A stretch of 64,000 bases of DNA, taken from assembly GCF_022647505.1 (NCBI RefSeq), contig NZ_CP071409.1, positions 682,001 through 746,000 of the forward strand. The letters run 5' to 3'. Position numbers and translations under genes: made by a program. Below the pieces are notes generated by a model. The model did no database searches, was not told where the DNA came from, and worked only from the letters and a program-made list of their open reading frames with translations. This document shows, piece by piece, positions 36,962 through 46,183 of this stretch (its first letter is position 1; every line of letters starts with the position of its first letter). Source of the stretch: [Pantoea] beijingensis (GTDB lineage: Bacteria > Pseudomonadota > Gammaproteobacteria > Enterobacterales > Enterobacteriaceae).

Positions 36962-38550
36962 CCACTTTACACAACGTAGTTGCAGCCTGTGCAGCGGATG
37001 AAAACACCTTACTGGCAGAGGCTCACAGGCATACCGCTGACTGGGAGCGCTGGTTGATACCGCTGGATGGCGGTGAAATGACCGGAGACGACCCAGGTTA
37101 TGACGACGATTTTCAGCGCATTCGTGAAGAGATGAACAAACTCTCCGGTATTGATACCGGGCTGATTTGCCAGCTTGCCGAAAAGCTGCTGACCGGAGTA
37201 AGTAAGGACCTGCGCGTTATCACTTTTTACGTTTGGGCCCGCCTTCATCAGGATGGTGAGATCGGGTTTGCGGAAGGGCTGGAACTGCTGGCCGGTATGC
37301 TGGATCGTTTTGGTGCCCAACTGCATCCGCTGCGTGAGCGCAGCCGTCAGTCTGCACTGGAGTGGCTCGGCAGCAGTCGGATCACTGACAGCCTGTCGCG
37401 CTATCCGGAAGTGGATGTGGCCATCATGCGGCGTATTGTCGGGGCGCTTTTGCTGATCGACAGTGCCATGCGTGCGTACGATGAAAAAATGCATCCGCAG
37501 CTTGCCTCGCTGTATCAGGCGCTGGAAAACCGGCTGATTCAACACGGTGGAGCAAACAGCCTGGTGCCGCAGACCAGCAGGGAAGAGAGCGCGACGCCCG
37601 TACCGACCCCCTCGACACCGGTGATGAATACCGTCACGTCAGGCCGTGATCTGCTCGACCAAGCCAAAGTGCTGGCTAAATATCTGCGTGACCAGCCCGG
37701 CGGTTGGCTGGCAGGTCATCATCTGATGAAGAGCATTCGCTGGGATACGCTGACCGAATTGCCGCCGCTGGATGCGTCCGGGCGTACCCGGCTGGTGCCG
37801 CCTAAGCCGGATAATAAGGCGCATCTCAAACGGCTGTATCTGCAAAAGAGCTGGTCGGAATTGCTGGAGCATACCGATATCCTGCTGGCGCAGGGCGTTA
37901 ATCACTTGTGGCTGGATGTGCAGTGGTATGCCTGGCAAGCGCTGGGCCAGCTCGACAGCGACAGCGTACGCGCCGATATCCTCTGTCGGGACCTGAAAGG
38001 CTTACTGGCACGTCTGCCGGGGCTGGACGCGCTGGCGTTTAACGACGGAACGCCGTTCGCGGATGAAGTGACGCTGAACTGGATCAACGAAAAAGTACTG
38101 GATGATATCAATAGCTGGAAAGACGGGGCCGTTACGGCTGCGCCATCCTCTGATGATGATGTGCTGACGCTGGAACCGGAAGTATTGGCAAAGGCCGACA
38201 GCGAGGGTATTGAAGCGGCGCTGAACTGGCTACAGGCCCGGCCGGGTTATACCTCAATCCGCGACCGCTGGCTGATGCGACTGTTGATGGCACGGATCAC
38301 GGAACAGTACGGGAAAAATGAGATGGCGCTGCATTTGCTGGGCGAACTCGACGACAGCGCCGGGAAACTCACGCTGGCGCAGTGGACGCCGGAACGGATA
38401 TTTGAGGTTAAAGCCCGTCGGCTGAAGCTGTTACGAACCAAAGCCGCCCGCAGCGAAGCAGAGAAAACCCGCCTGCAGCCGGAAATGGACACGCTACTGT
38501 CCGGACTGATTTCGTTGGATCCCGCACGAGCCACGGTGCTGTGCGGGTGA
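36958..38550 (+). CDS. tssA: TssA, T6SS sheath assembly/cap protein
   Basis: Protein of 530 residues with an N-terminal ImpA_N domain (for example WERWLIPLDGGEMTGDDPGYDDDFQ) and a VasJ-like C-terminal half. TssA primes and coordinates tube and sheath polymerisation from the baseplate. It starts at a GTG overlapping the tssM stop. It is the last core gene before the inserted lipid-synthesis trio. Confidence 0.88.
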   Translation: MTTLHNVVAACAADENTLLAEAHRHTADWERWLIPLDGGEMTGDDPGYDDDFQRIREEMNKLSGIDTGLICQLAEKLLTGVSKDLRVITFYVWARLHQDGEIGFAEGLELLAGMLDRFGAQLHPLRERSRQSALEWLGSSRITDSLSRYPEVDVAIMRRIVGALLLIDSAMRAYDEKMHPQLASLYQALENRLIQHGGANSLVPQTSREESATPVPTPSTPVMNTVTSGRDLLDQAKVLAKYLRDQPGGWLAGHHLMKSIRWDTLTELPPLDASGRTRLVPPKPDNKAHLKRLYLQKSWSELLEHTDILLAQGVNHLWLDVQWYAWQALGQLDSDSVRADILCRDLKGLLARLPGLDALAFNDGTPFADEVTLNWINEKVLDDINSWKDGAVTAAPSSDDDVLTLEPEVLAKADSEGIEAALNWLQARPGYTSIRDRWLMRLLMARITEQYGKNEMALHLLGELDDSAGKLTLAQWTPERIFEVKARRLKLLRTKAARSEAEKTRLQPEMDTLLSGLISLDPARATVLCG

Positions 38551-38601
38551 GACCACAATTCATCGATACGACAACATCTTCACCTATTGAGAAAGGAATT
38601 C

Positions 38602-39285
38602 ATGGCTGTAAATACTAACGATCGCCGTCCGATCGCGACGCGTGATAAACCCTGGGCAAAAAAGAGTGCGCTGTGGTTAAAAAATAAAGGTGTCACCCCG
38701 AATCAAATTTCACTGGCGAGTACGGGGTGCGCTCTGCTTGCCTGCTTCTGTTTTTTATTCGCTTTCTATTTTTCATCCTTAATTGTCCGGGACGGCTTAT
38801 TACTGCTGGCGGCAGGCTTCATTCAGGGGAGGCTGGTCTGTAATTTGCTTGATGGCATGGTGGCCGTAGAAGGCGGACTGGCTACGCCTGCTGGCCCTGT
38901 CTATAACGAATTACCTGACAGACTGTCGGATACGCTGATTTTTGTTGGTGTTGGCTATGGCCTGAGTGCGTATCCGGGCGCCGGAACGCTGGGCTGGATA
39001 GCAGCACTGTTGGCGTTGATGACCGCTTATTTGCGTCTTTTAGGCGGAACCTGTGGTTTACGTCAGCGTTTTTCAGGGCCAATGGCTAAACAGCACCGTA
39101 TGGCGCTACTGTGCGGGTGCGCTCTGTTGGCAATTTTCTTGCCGGCACACTACGGACAAACTCTGTTTTTTCTGTGTCTGGTTGTCATCAGCCTCGGAGC
39201 GCTTATTACCTGCTGGCGTCGCGGGAAGTGCATTCTTGATGAGCTGCATCAGAATGCGATAACGCAGGAGAAAACGAATGAGTAA
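38602..39285 (+). CDS. CDP-alcohol phosphatidyltransferase-like membrane protein
   Basis: Membrane protein of 227 residues from the ATG at 38602 (AAGGA upstream), with about five or six membrane segments. The CDP-alcohol phosphatidyltransferase motif is recognisable but altered: Asn81-x2-Asp84-Gly85-x2-Ala88-Val89-x8-Gly98-x3-Asn102-x3-Asp106, where the canonical form has Asp, Asp, Gly, Ala, Arg, Gly, Asp, Asp. Family members transfer a phosphatidyl group from CDP-diacylglycerol to an alcohol. E. coli ynbA is a broad analogue that also sits beside a CdsA-like gene. The acceptor is unknown. It overlaps the next gene by 8 nt and lies within the T6SS cluster. Confidence 0.8.
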   Translation: MAVNTNDRRPIATRDKPWAKKSALWLKNKGVTPNQISLASTGCALLACFCFLFAFYFSSLIVRDGLLLLAAGFIQGRLVCNLLDGMVAVEGGLATPAGPVYNELPDRLSDTLIFVGVGYGLSAYPGAGTLGWIAALLALMTAYLRLLGGTCGLRQRFSGPMAKQHRMALLCGCALLAIFLPAHYGQTLFFLCLVVISLGALITCWRRGKCILDELHQNAITQEKTNE

Positions 39286-39931
39286 CACGGTGAAGCCTAC
39301 ATTAGGCAGCCGATTAGTGGCCCGGATCTTGATTCGTTTATGCCGTTTACTTACAGGCGTGCGTGCTCGCTGGTTATCACCCGTGCCGGATAGCGCGTCG
39401 GTCAGAATTTATTATGCTAATCACTCCAGCCATCTTGACGGTATTGTGATTTGGGCCAGTATGCCTTCTCAACTGCGATCTTCTGTCCGTCCGGTTGCTG
39501 CGGCAGATTACTGGCTCTCCTCATCGTTACGTCGCTATATTGCCCGACGCATTTTTAATGCTGTACTGATTAAGCGGCGCCCCTCTGCGGAGGAAGGCAA
39601 ACGGCCAAATAACGCGCTGGAATTGATGAGTGAAACGCTGAATAACCAGCAGTCGCTGATTATTTTTCCCGAAGGAACCCGGGGCAATGGCGATGAAATC
39701 TCAGCCTTCAAAAGTGGTCTCTGGCATCTGGCCCGTATGAACCCCAGTGTTCAACTGGTGCCCGTTTACCTTGAAAACCTCAACCGTGTTCTGCCAAAAG
39801 GCTCTCATCTGGTGGTGCCGATATTGTGCTCTGCGACCTTTGGTGAGCCCATTAGCCCGCTGGAGGAAGGGGAAGAAAAAAATGCATTTTTGCAACGTGC
39901 CAGGGAAGCGCTGGAGGGGCTCAAGTTATGA
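39278..39931 (+). CDS. PlsC-like 1-acylglycerol-3-phosphate acyltransferase
   Basis: Acyltransferase of 217 residues with motif I NHSSHLD (His49, Asp54) and motif III FPEGTRG at about 130-136. Such enzymes acylate lysophosphatidate, or other lysophospholipids, at the membrane. The gene overlaps its neighbours by 8 and 4 nt, so the three genes form one translational unit. The housekeeping plsC would be elsewhere. In this setting it could make phosphatidate for the following CdsA-like enzyme or re-acylate lysophospholipids made by phospholipase A attack. Confidence 0.87.
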   Translation: MSNTVKPTLGSRLVARILIRLCRLLTGVRARWLSPVPDSASVRIYYANHSSHLDGIVIWASMPSQLRSSVRPVAAADYWLSSSLRRYIARRIFNAVLIKRRPSAEEGKRPNNALELMSETLNNQQSLIIFPEGTRGNGDEISAFKSGLWHLARMNPSVQLVPVYLENLNRVLPKGSHLVVPILCSATFGEPISPLEEGEEKNAFLQRAREALEGLKL

Positions 39932-40863
39932 ATTTTCAGGATCACGCCTTGGTTTATTTGCTGGCTGGCTTATTTGGGCTACTGATATTTGCCAGCATCA
40001 CCGGGTTTATTATTGAAAAAGTCAAAGGTAGCTCACCCGTTATTGTGAACCTTAATGCCCGTATTCGCGCCTGGTGGATGATGTGTTTGCTTTCGGTTGC
40101 AGCGATGTGGTTTGGGCCTGTTGGGTCAACATTATTGTTTGCAATTATGTCGCTATTGGCCTTAAGAGAGTGTATCACGCTGACGCCGACTCGCCGTGGG
40201 GATCATGAAGCGCTGTTCTGGTGCTTTTTTATTCTCCTGCCGCTGCAATATGTGCTGGTTGGCATACAGTGGTACGGAACCTTTGCCATTTTTATTCCGG
40301 TTTACGCTTTCTTATTTATCCCCACCCGAATGGCTCTGGCCGGTGACTCAAATAACTTTCTGGAAAGAAGTGCCAAAATACAGTGGAGCATGATGATTGC
40401 CGTATATTGCATCAGCTATGCACCGGCCTTACTGATACTGCCTATTCCGGGGTATGAACATCAGAATATTAAGCTGCTGCTGTTCCTGATGATTGTCGTG
40501 CAGATTTCAGATGTTCTACAGTATATCTTCGGGAAGTTAATGGGGAAACGCCCCATCGCGCCGCGTCTGAGCCCCAATAAAACGATAGAAGGATTTGTCG
40601 GTGGAATATCCTCGGCAACGCTTGTTGGGACACTACTTTGGTGGATAACCCCCTTCACGCCGTGGCAGGCTGCCCTGATTTCACTGGTGATAACGCTTTT
40701 AGGATTCGCGGGAGGGCTGTGTATGTCTGCCATTAAACGAGACCGTGGCATCAAGGATTTTGGTGCCATGATTGAAGGTCATGGGGGCATGATGGACAGA
40801 ATTGATTCCCTCTGTTTTGCCGCCCCTGTTTTTTTTCATCTCGTTCGGTTTTGGTTCACCTGA
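39928..40863 (+). CDS. CdsA-like phosphatidate cytidylyltransferase
   Basis: Membrane enzyme of 311 residues with about seven to eight hydrophobic segments. The complete CdsA signature is present near the C-terminus (SAIKRDRGIKDFG, then HGGMMDRID), so CTP-dependent formation of CDP-diacylglycerol is likely. It overlaps the acyltransferase by 4 nt and ends 34 nt before tssF. With its partners it encodes lysophosphatidate to phosphatidate to CDP-diacylglycerol to a phospholipid. The three genes are AT-richer than tssA and tssF, suggesting separate acquisition. Confidence 0.9.
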   Translation: MNFQDHALVYLLAGLFGLLIFASITGFIIEKVKGSSPVIVNLNARIRAWWMMCLLSVAAMWFGPVGSTLLFAIMSLLALRECITLTPTRRGDHEALFWCFFILLPLQYVLVGIQWYGTFAIFIPVYAFLFIPTRMALAGDSNNFLERSAKIQWSMMIAVYCISYAPALLILPIPGYEHQNIKLLLFLMIVVQISDVLQYIFGKLMGKRPIAPRLSPNKTIEGFVGGISSATLVGTLLWWITPFTPWQAALISLVITLLGFAGGLCMSAIKRDRGIKDFGAMIEGHGGMMDRIDSLCFAAPVFFHLVRFWFT

Positions 40864-40897
40864 TCCCTCATAGACTTGAGTCTCACACAGAGAATAT

Positions 40898-42652
40898 ATG
40901 GACGATTTAACCCTACGTTATTACGACGCTGAAATGCGCTACCTGTTGGAAGCGGGTGAAGAGTTTGCCCGTGCTCATCCGGATCGGGCGGCGATGCTCA
41001 ATCTTGATAAAGCGGGCGCGCGCGATCCGTACGTGGAACGCCTGTTCGAAGGCTTTGCCTTTCTGATGGGGAGGCTGCGCGAAAAGCTCGATGATGACCT
41101 TCCTGAGCTGACAGAAGGGCTGGTTAGCCTGCTGTGGCCGCACTATTTGCGGACTATCCCGTCGATGTCGATTGTGGAATTCACGCCGGACTGGCGTGAA
41201 ATGAAGGAGCCGATGCGCATCGCTAAAGGCTTTGAAGTGCTCTCCCGGCCAATTGGTGAAAAGGCGACGCGCTGCCGTTATAGCACCACGCAGGAGATCG
41301 GCCTGCAGCCGCTGGCGCTGGATAACGTCCGGCTGACCACCGATCCGGATGGACGCTCGGTCATTAACCTGCGCTTTAACTGTAGTGAACTGGCGGACTG
41401 GAGCCGGATTGACCTCAGCCATATCCCGCTCTATTTCAACGCGGATGCCCCGCTGGCCTGCGCCATGCACGAAGCCTTTACCATGAACGTGGCGAGTATT
41501 GAACTGCGCCTGCCGGGAGAGATCGATCGCCGTCCGCTGGACGCTCGCTTCATCGCGCTGGGCTTTGGCGATGATGATGGCCTGTGGCCGCAGGGCAACA
41601 GCAGCTTCAGCGGCTATCAACTGCTGCTGGAGTACTTTACCTTCCGCGAGAAGTTTATGTTTACCGGGCTACGCGGTCTGGAGACGGTCGCGTTTCCGGC
41701 AGATCTGCCCTGGTTTGAAATCGATGTGGTGCTGAGCACGCGCTGGGAGCATGACTTCAGTTTTTCCGGGAAGCATCTGCGTCTTAATTGTGTGCCGGTA
41801 ATTAACCTGTTTCCGCTGGAGTCCGATCCGCTGACGCTCAATTCTCTGCAGACCGAATATATCTTACGTCCGATGCGCATCCAGGATGGGCATACCGAGA
41901 TTTACGCGGTGGATTCGGTGATGTCGTCAAGCCAACATACTTACGTGCCCTTTTCCAGCTTCCGCCACAAGGGCGGGATGATGCGCCACCAGGCACCGGA
42001 ATATTACTACCATACCCGCGTGCGCCGTGGGCCATCCGGATTGCATAGCACCTGGCTGATTCTTGGCGGCGAGGCCTTTGATAATCATAGCGTGCCGAAA
42101 GACGAAAGCCTGTCTCTGACGCTCACCGGTACCAATGGCCAACTGCCGCGTCGGGCGTTGCAGAGTACGGTACTGGATACGGTGATGAAAACCACCTCGG
42201 CCAGTATTGCGGTACGCAATCTCTGTGCGCCAACGCTGCCGTGTTATCCACCAGATCGTGACCGCTTTCACTGGCGGGTGCTGAGTCACCTCGGCAGCGG
42301 ATTTCTGTCGATGATGGATAACGCCGACGTGCTGCGCGGTACGCTGGCGCTGTATGAGTGGACCGACAGCGAGATGAATCGCCGTCGACTGGAAGCCATT
42401 ATTGATGTGAAACACGGCGAAACCGAACGCTTTGAGCAGGGGTATCTGGTGCGCGGTGTGCAGATTGAGGTCACTCTCGACAGCCACGGCTTTGCCGGAA
42501 GGGGCGATATCTGCCTGTTTGGCGAGATGCTGAGCCGCTTCTTCGCGCTTTATACCGATATTTACCTGTTTAACCGCCTGATTATTATCTTGCAACCGAC
42601 CGGAGAACGCCTGGAATGGGAAGAGAAGCACAACCGCCGCATTCCCGGCTGA
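40898..42652 (+). CDS. tssF: TssF, T6SS baseplate protein
   Basis: Baseplate wedge protein of 584 residues (VasA/ImpG family). Diagnostic stretches are the N-terminal LRYYDAEMRYLLEAGEEFA and LTEGLVSLLWPHYLRTIPS. It forms the TssKFGE wedge with TssG, TssE and TssK. Its end overlaps tssG by 37 nt. Confidence 0.96.
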   Translation: MDDLTLRYYDAEMRYLLEAGEEFARAHPDRAAMLNLDKAGARDPYVERLFEGFAFLMGRLREKLDDDLPELTEGLVSLLWPHYLRTIPSMSIVEFTPDWREMKEPMRIAKGFEVLSRPIGEKATRCRYSTTQEIGLQPLALDNVRLTTDPDGRSVINLRFNCSELADWSRIDLSHIPLYFNADAPLACAMHEAFTMNVASIELRLPGEIDRRPLDARFIALGFGDDDGLWPQGNSSFSGYQLLLEYFTFREKFMFTGLRGLETVAFPADLPWFEIDVVLSTRWEHDFSFSGKHLRLNCVPVINLFPLESDPLTLNSLQTEYILRPMRIQDGHTEIYAVDSVMSSSQHTYVPFSSFRHKGGMMRHQAPEYYYHTRVRRGPSGLHSTWLILGGEAFDNHSVPKDESLSLTLTGTNGQLPRRALQSTVLDTVMKTTSASIAVRNLCAPTLPCYPPDRDRFHWRVLSHLGSGFLSMMDNADVLRGTLALYEWTDSEMNRRRLEAIIDVKHGETERFEQGYLVRGVQIEVTLDSHGFAGRGDICLFGEMLSRFFALYTDIYLFNRLIIILQPTGERLEWEEKHNRRIPG

Positions 42653-43701
42653 GTCCGCGGCTGGAAGCCGATCTGAACCGGATTAACTTTTACCGCTTTT
42701 GTCAGCTACTGGAGAAACGTCAGCCGGATAAACCGCTACTGGGATCGACCAGCCATCCAGGTGACGATCCGGTACGTTTTGCTCCGCACCCGGGTATGGG
42801 CTTTCCGGCCAGTGAGCTTAAAAGCATCGAATACGATGAGGACGATGACAGCACGCCACCGGTCGTGCGGGCCACCTTTATGGGAATGTACGGCGTGGAC
42901 TCGCCGCTGCCGACGGCCTATCTCGATGATATTACCCAACGCCGGGAAGGGCATGAGTCGCTGCAGGGATTCCTTGATATTTTCAATCACCGCATCCTGA
43001 CGCAGTTTTACCGCATCTGGCGTAAGTACTCCTATCCGGCCACTTTTGAGCCCGGTGGTACCGACACGATATCTCAGTCTCTGCTGGGGCTGGTGGGGCT
43101 GGGTATTCCCGGCACGGCAAACCACATTGCCACGCCGGTATCGCGTTTTCTGGCGCTACTCGGCGTACTACGGCAACCCGGAAAAACCCAGCAGGGGATG
43201 CAGGCGCTGGTCAGCCTGCTGGCACCGAATACGTCGGTGCAGGTCAGTCCGTATTGCCTGCGGCCGATAGAAATCAGCCAGCCGCTGGGTTTTTACGGCG
43301 ATGAAGATTTTTTGCTGGACGGCAATACCCCGCTGGGTGACGAAGCGATGGATGCCAACAGCCAGCTACTGATTGCGCTCTCGACGGAAAACGAGCAGGA
43401 GGCACAGGGCTGGAAGCCGGATGGCCTGCTGTATCAGGATTTTATGGTGATGCTGCGGGTCTATCTGGGGTGGCGTTTCAAGGCGAAAATAACGCTGACG
43501 GTCAGTACCCGTATGCTGGGCGTTCCTGCGTTGGGCGATGCGCCTTTCTGGCTGGGGATGAACGGCGTACTGGGCGCCGAAGAGGGAGAACTCCCGGCCG
43601 ATATCCCGCAGACCTTTACCACTGAACTGGGCAACTACACCGGACTGGAACCGGCAAAACCACAACAAGGAAACCGACGTGTTACGTACAAGTTTGACTA
43701 A
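42616..43701 (+). CDS. tssG: TssG, T6SS baseplate protein
   Basis: Baseplate wedge protein of 361 residues (VasB/ImpH family) with NFYRFCQLLEKRQP near the N-terminus and VRFAPHPGMGFPASEL. The ATG at 42616 lies within the end of tssF. It partners TssF in the wedge. The following tssJ begins within its last 23 nt. Confidence 0.95.
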   Translation: MGREAQPPHSRLSPRLEADLNRINFYRFCQLLEKRQPDKPLLGSTSHPGDDPVRFAPHPGMGFPASELKSIEYDEDDDSTPPVVRATFMGMYGVDSPLPTAYLDDITQRREGHESLQGFLDIFNHRILTQFYRIWRKYSYPATFEPGGTDTISQSLLGLVGLGIPGTANHIATPVSRFLALLGVLRQPGKTQQGMQALVSLLAPNTSVQVSPYCLRPIEISQPLGFYGDEDFLLDGNTPLGDEAMDANSQLLIALSTENEQEAQGWKPDGLLYQDFMVMLRVYLGWRFKAKITLTVSTRMLGVPALGDAPFWLGMNGVLGAEEGELPADIPQTFTTELGNYTGLEPAKPQQGNRRVTYKFD

Positions 43702-44224
43702 ATCCGCGCGCTGGATGTTGCCACTGCTGGCGTTTAGCCTGACGGGCTGTGGCCTGACGCAGAGCGTCAGTGATGGCACCAAATCGGTATTTACCACCGT
43801 GTTCTACAAGCAGATTAAGGTCCTGCATTTGGACTTCACTGCCCGTGAGGCACTGAACACCGATGCGCGGGAGAGTAATTCGCTCTCTGAACCGCTTGTG
43901 ATACGCGTTTATCAGCTGAAAGACCGCAAAACGTTCGACAAAACGGTGTATCAGCAGCTCCTGAAAGAGGGCGAGACTATCCTGAAGGCCGATTTGCTGG
44001 CCAGCCGCGATGTGGTGGTCAAGCCGGGTGGCGATGCCAGCCTCGATATGCCGATGGAAGCCGATGCGCAGTTTATTGCGGTGGTGGGACTATTCCGTCA
44101 CCCGGATATGGCGAGCGACAGCTGGAAGCAGGTGCTAGAGCGTGAAGAGCTGGATCCGGATAAAGCGCGTGTGTTTGAGGCAGGAAACAATCACCTGGCT
44201 CTGCAACCGGTTAAGGATAAATGA
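43679..44224 (+). CDS. tssJ: TssJ, T6SS outer-membrane lipoprotein
   Basis: Lipoprotein of 181 residues with a signal ending LTGC (Cys24), followed by the TssJ beta-sandwich. It anchors the TssJLM complex in the outer membrane by binding the TssM periplasmic domain. The start is a GTG with AAGGA seven bases upstream, overlapping the end of tssG. Confidence 0.94.
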   Translation: MLRTSLTKSARWMLPLLAFSLTGCGLTQSVSDGTKSVFTTVFYKQIKVLHLDFTAREALNTDARESNSLSEPLVIRVYQLKDRKTFDKTVYQQLLKEGETILKADLLASRDVVVKPGGDASLDMPMEADAQFIAVVGLFRHPDMASDSWKQVLEREELDPDKARVFEAGNNHLALQPVKDK

Positions 44225-44679
44225 TGGCACAGGGACACAATACGCCTTCGCTGTATGAAATGCTGACCGGTAACTTCGCAGGTGGCCTTGATTTGCAGCA
44301 GGTCAGCGAAGAAAACCAGGTCATTCTGTCGGTGCTGGACAATATGCAGCGCATTCTCAACTGTCGTGCAGGAACCCTGGCGCACCTGCCTGATTATGGC
44401 CTGCCGGATATGACCAAAATCCTGCAGGGTATGCCGGGCACCGCTCATCAGTTGATGACCACTTTTTCTGAGGTGTTGCTGAAATATGAACCGCGCCTGA
44501 AAAAAATTGCGGTCGTGATGCTGGAACAGCATATCCCCGGCGAGCTGCGTTACGCGATTGACGCTGAGCTAAAGGGGGTAGGTCTGGTGCGTTACGGCAC
44601 CGACTTTATGCCAGAAGGAAAAGTCCTGCTGCGTCACCTCAGACAGCAGCAGTTTATGGATGGTCGTCCCGTTTATTGA
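44224..44679 (+). CDS. tssE: TssE, T6SS baseplate protein (gp25-like)
   Basis: Baseplate protein of 151 residues from the ATG at 44224, or 152 from the overlapping ATG at 44221; AAGGA spacing favours the second. The gp25-like features ILNCRAGTLAHLPDYGLPD and an acidic-hydrophobic core are present. It nucleates sheath attachment at the baseplate. Confidence 0.93.
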   Translation: MAQGHNTPSLYEMLTGNFAGGLDLQQVSEENQVILSVLDNMQRILNCRAGTLAHLPDYGLPDMTKILQGMPGTAHQLMTTFSEVLLKYEPRLKKIAVVMLEQHIPGELRYAIDAELKGVGLVRYGTDFMPEGKVLLRHLRQQQFMDGRPVY

Positions 44680-44716
44680 CGCTTCCCTGCCGTAAAAACT
44701 GATGGAATAGCCCCGC

Positions 44717-46084
44717 ATGAATAATCGTAATCAACTTAAAACCGGCGGCGATCCACGCTCGCTGCCGGATTATGTCACCCTGCGTGATGAACTCATGAAG
44801 CTGTCGCATCCGGCCCGACCGGACGTGGACTGGAAGCTGGTGGAAACGCTGTGCCTGCGGTTGTTTGAACATAACGGCGTGGAGCTCCAGACAGCGGCCT
44901 GGTACACGTTAACCCGCTTACATAGCGCGGGCCTGACCGGGCTAAATGAAGGCCTGGCGCTGATTAATGCGCTGACAAAGTATCAATGGTCCATGCTGTG
45001 GCCAGCGAATACCCATGCGCGCATGGAAATCCTCAGCGGGCTGATCCAACGGCTGCAGAATCAGTTGCGCACGCTGGCGTTGAATCATCCCGACGATCTT
45101 TCGCTGTTATACCCGGCAGAGAAGAGTCTGGTGGAGCTCAGTGACACGCTGGCGCGGCAAGGGCTGAAACAACTTAGCCGGATGGATGTGTTACTGCAAC
45201 AGGTCAGGCAGGCGATTGCCCGTCTGGAGAATACCGTCAGTCGCGAGCCGCAGGAAAGCGCGCTGGTGTTGCCTCCGCAGACGGCGTCTAACATTGTCCC
45301 TGAAAGTCTCTATGTTCCGGAACCGCTGGTTTTTGTGGTTCATTCTGAACCGGCGGCATCGACGACACCTCCTGACGAAAAAAGAGGTTATATCTGGCCG
45401 TTTGTCGGTGGGGTATGCCTGACATTCGTGGTCTGTGCGATGCTGTTCTGGGGCTGGACCCGGTTGCATTCTGTGTCAACGGCGGAGCAGCAGTGGACGG
45501 CATCGTTGACGCCATTACCGGAATCATTCTCTGTTGAGCAACTGGCTGAACTGCGGCACGTTTCATCGGTAACGGGTAAGCAGGGTGAAGCGCAGTGGGA
45601 GCCGGTTAAACGGCAGCTTAAATGGCTGACGACATTACCGCCGGACTGGCCTCAGCAATATGGTTTTCATTTGTTGTCGCAGGCAACGATACTCTGGCCG
45701 GATAATCCGGTGGTGCGACAAATGCAGCAAGGCTGGCAGCGGCAGACGGAAGCGAATGCGTTACCGCTGACGGTGCTGAATAGCTGGCATGAGGGGATGG
45801 CAAAGCTGCAGCAACTGACCGATCGCCTGAACGCACTGGATGAAAAGCGCGGTAAATATATGACCGTCAGCGAGCTGAAATCTGAGGTGTTTGCTATTAC
45901 TCAGGCGTTTAATCAAGCCCCACCGGCAGAGGAGCTGCTGCGCCAGTATGCCGCCGATCCCCATGATATACAGCAGAAACAGGCTGTAATGGCACTGGAA
46001 CAGCTGCATAAAAGGTATTTTCTACTGCAGCAGGAGATGAGTGACACGCCGCGGAATGAAAACGGACGGAAACAATCTAACTGA
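44717..46084 (+). CDS. VasL/TssA-like membrane-anchored T6SS protein
   Basis: Protein of 455 residues with an N-terminal ImpA_N-like domain (GGDPRSLPDYVTLRDELMKL), a single membrane segment at about 225-247 and a VasL-type C-terminal region. It is distinct from the TssA at 36958. Membrane-anchored TssA-like proteins such as TagA cap and hold the distal end of the sheath at the opposite side of the cell, which is a plausible role here. It begins 37 nt after tssE. Confidence 0.82.
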   Translation: MNNRNQLKTGGDPRSLPDYVTLRDELMKLSHPARPDVDWKLVETLCLRLFEHNGVELQTAAWYTLTRLHSAGLTGLNEGLALINALTKYQWSMLWPANTHARMEILSGLIQRLQNQLRTLALNHPDDLSLLYPAEKSLVELSDTLARQGLKQLSRMDVLLQQVRQAIARLENTVSREPQESALVLPPQTASNIVPESLYVPEPLVFVVHSEPAASTTPPDEKRGYIWPFVGGVCLTFVVCAMLFWGWTRLHSVSTAEQQWTASLTPLPESFSVEQLAELRHVSSVTGKQGEAQWEPVKRQLKWLTTLPPDWPQQYGFHLLSQATILWPDNPVVRQMQQGWQRQTEANALPLTVLNSWHEGMAKLQQLTDRLNALDEKRGKYMTVSELKSEVFAITQAFNQAPPAEELLRQYAADPHDIQQKQAVMALEQLHKRYFLLQQEMSDTPRNENGRKQSN

Positions 46085-46183
46085 TTGTTTAAACTGGATT
46101 ATAACAAAGTTTTTCTTTTTCCCTGGAACCGGGCTAAAAGTGGATCTACTAACATAATCTACAATATGTGGGGAAGATCTCCG

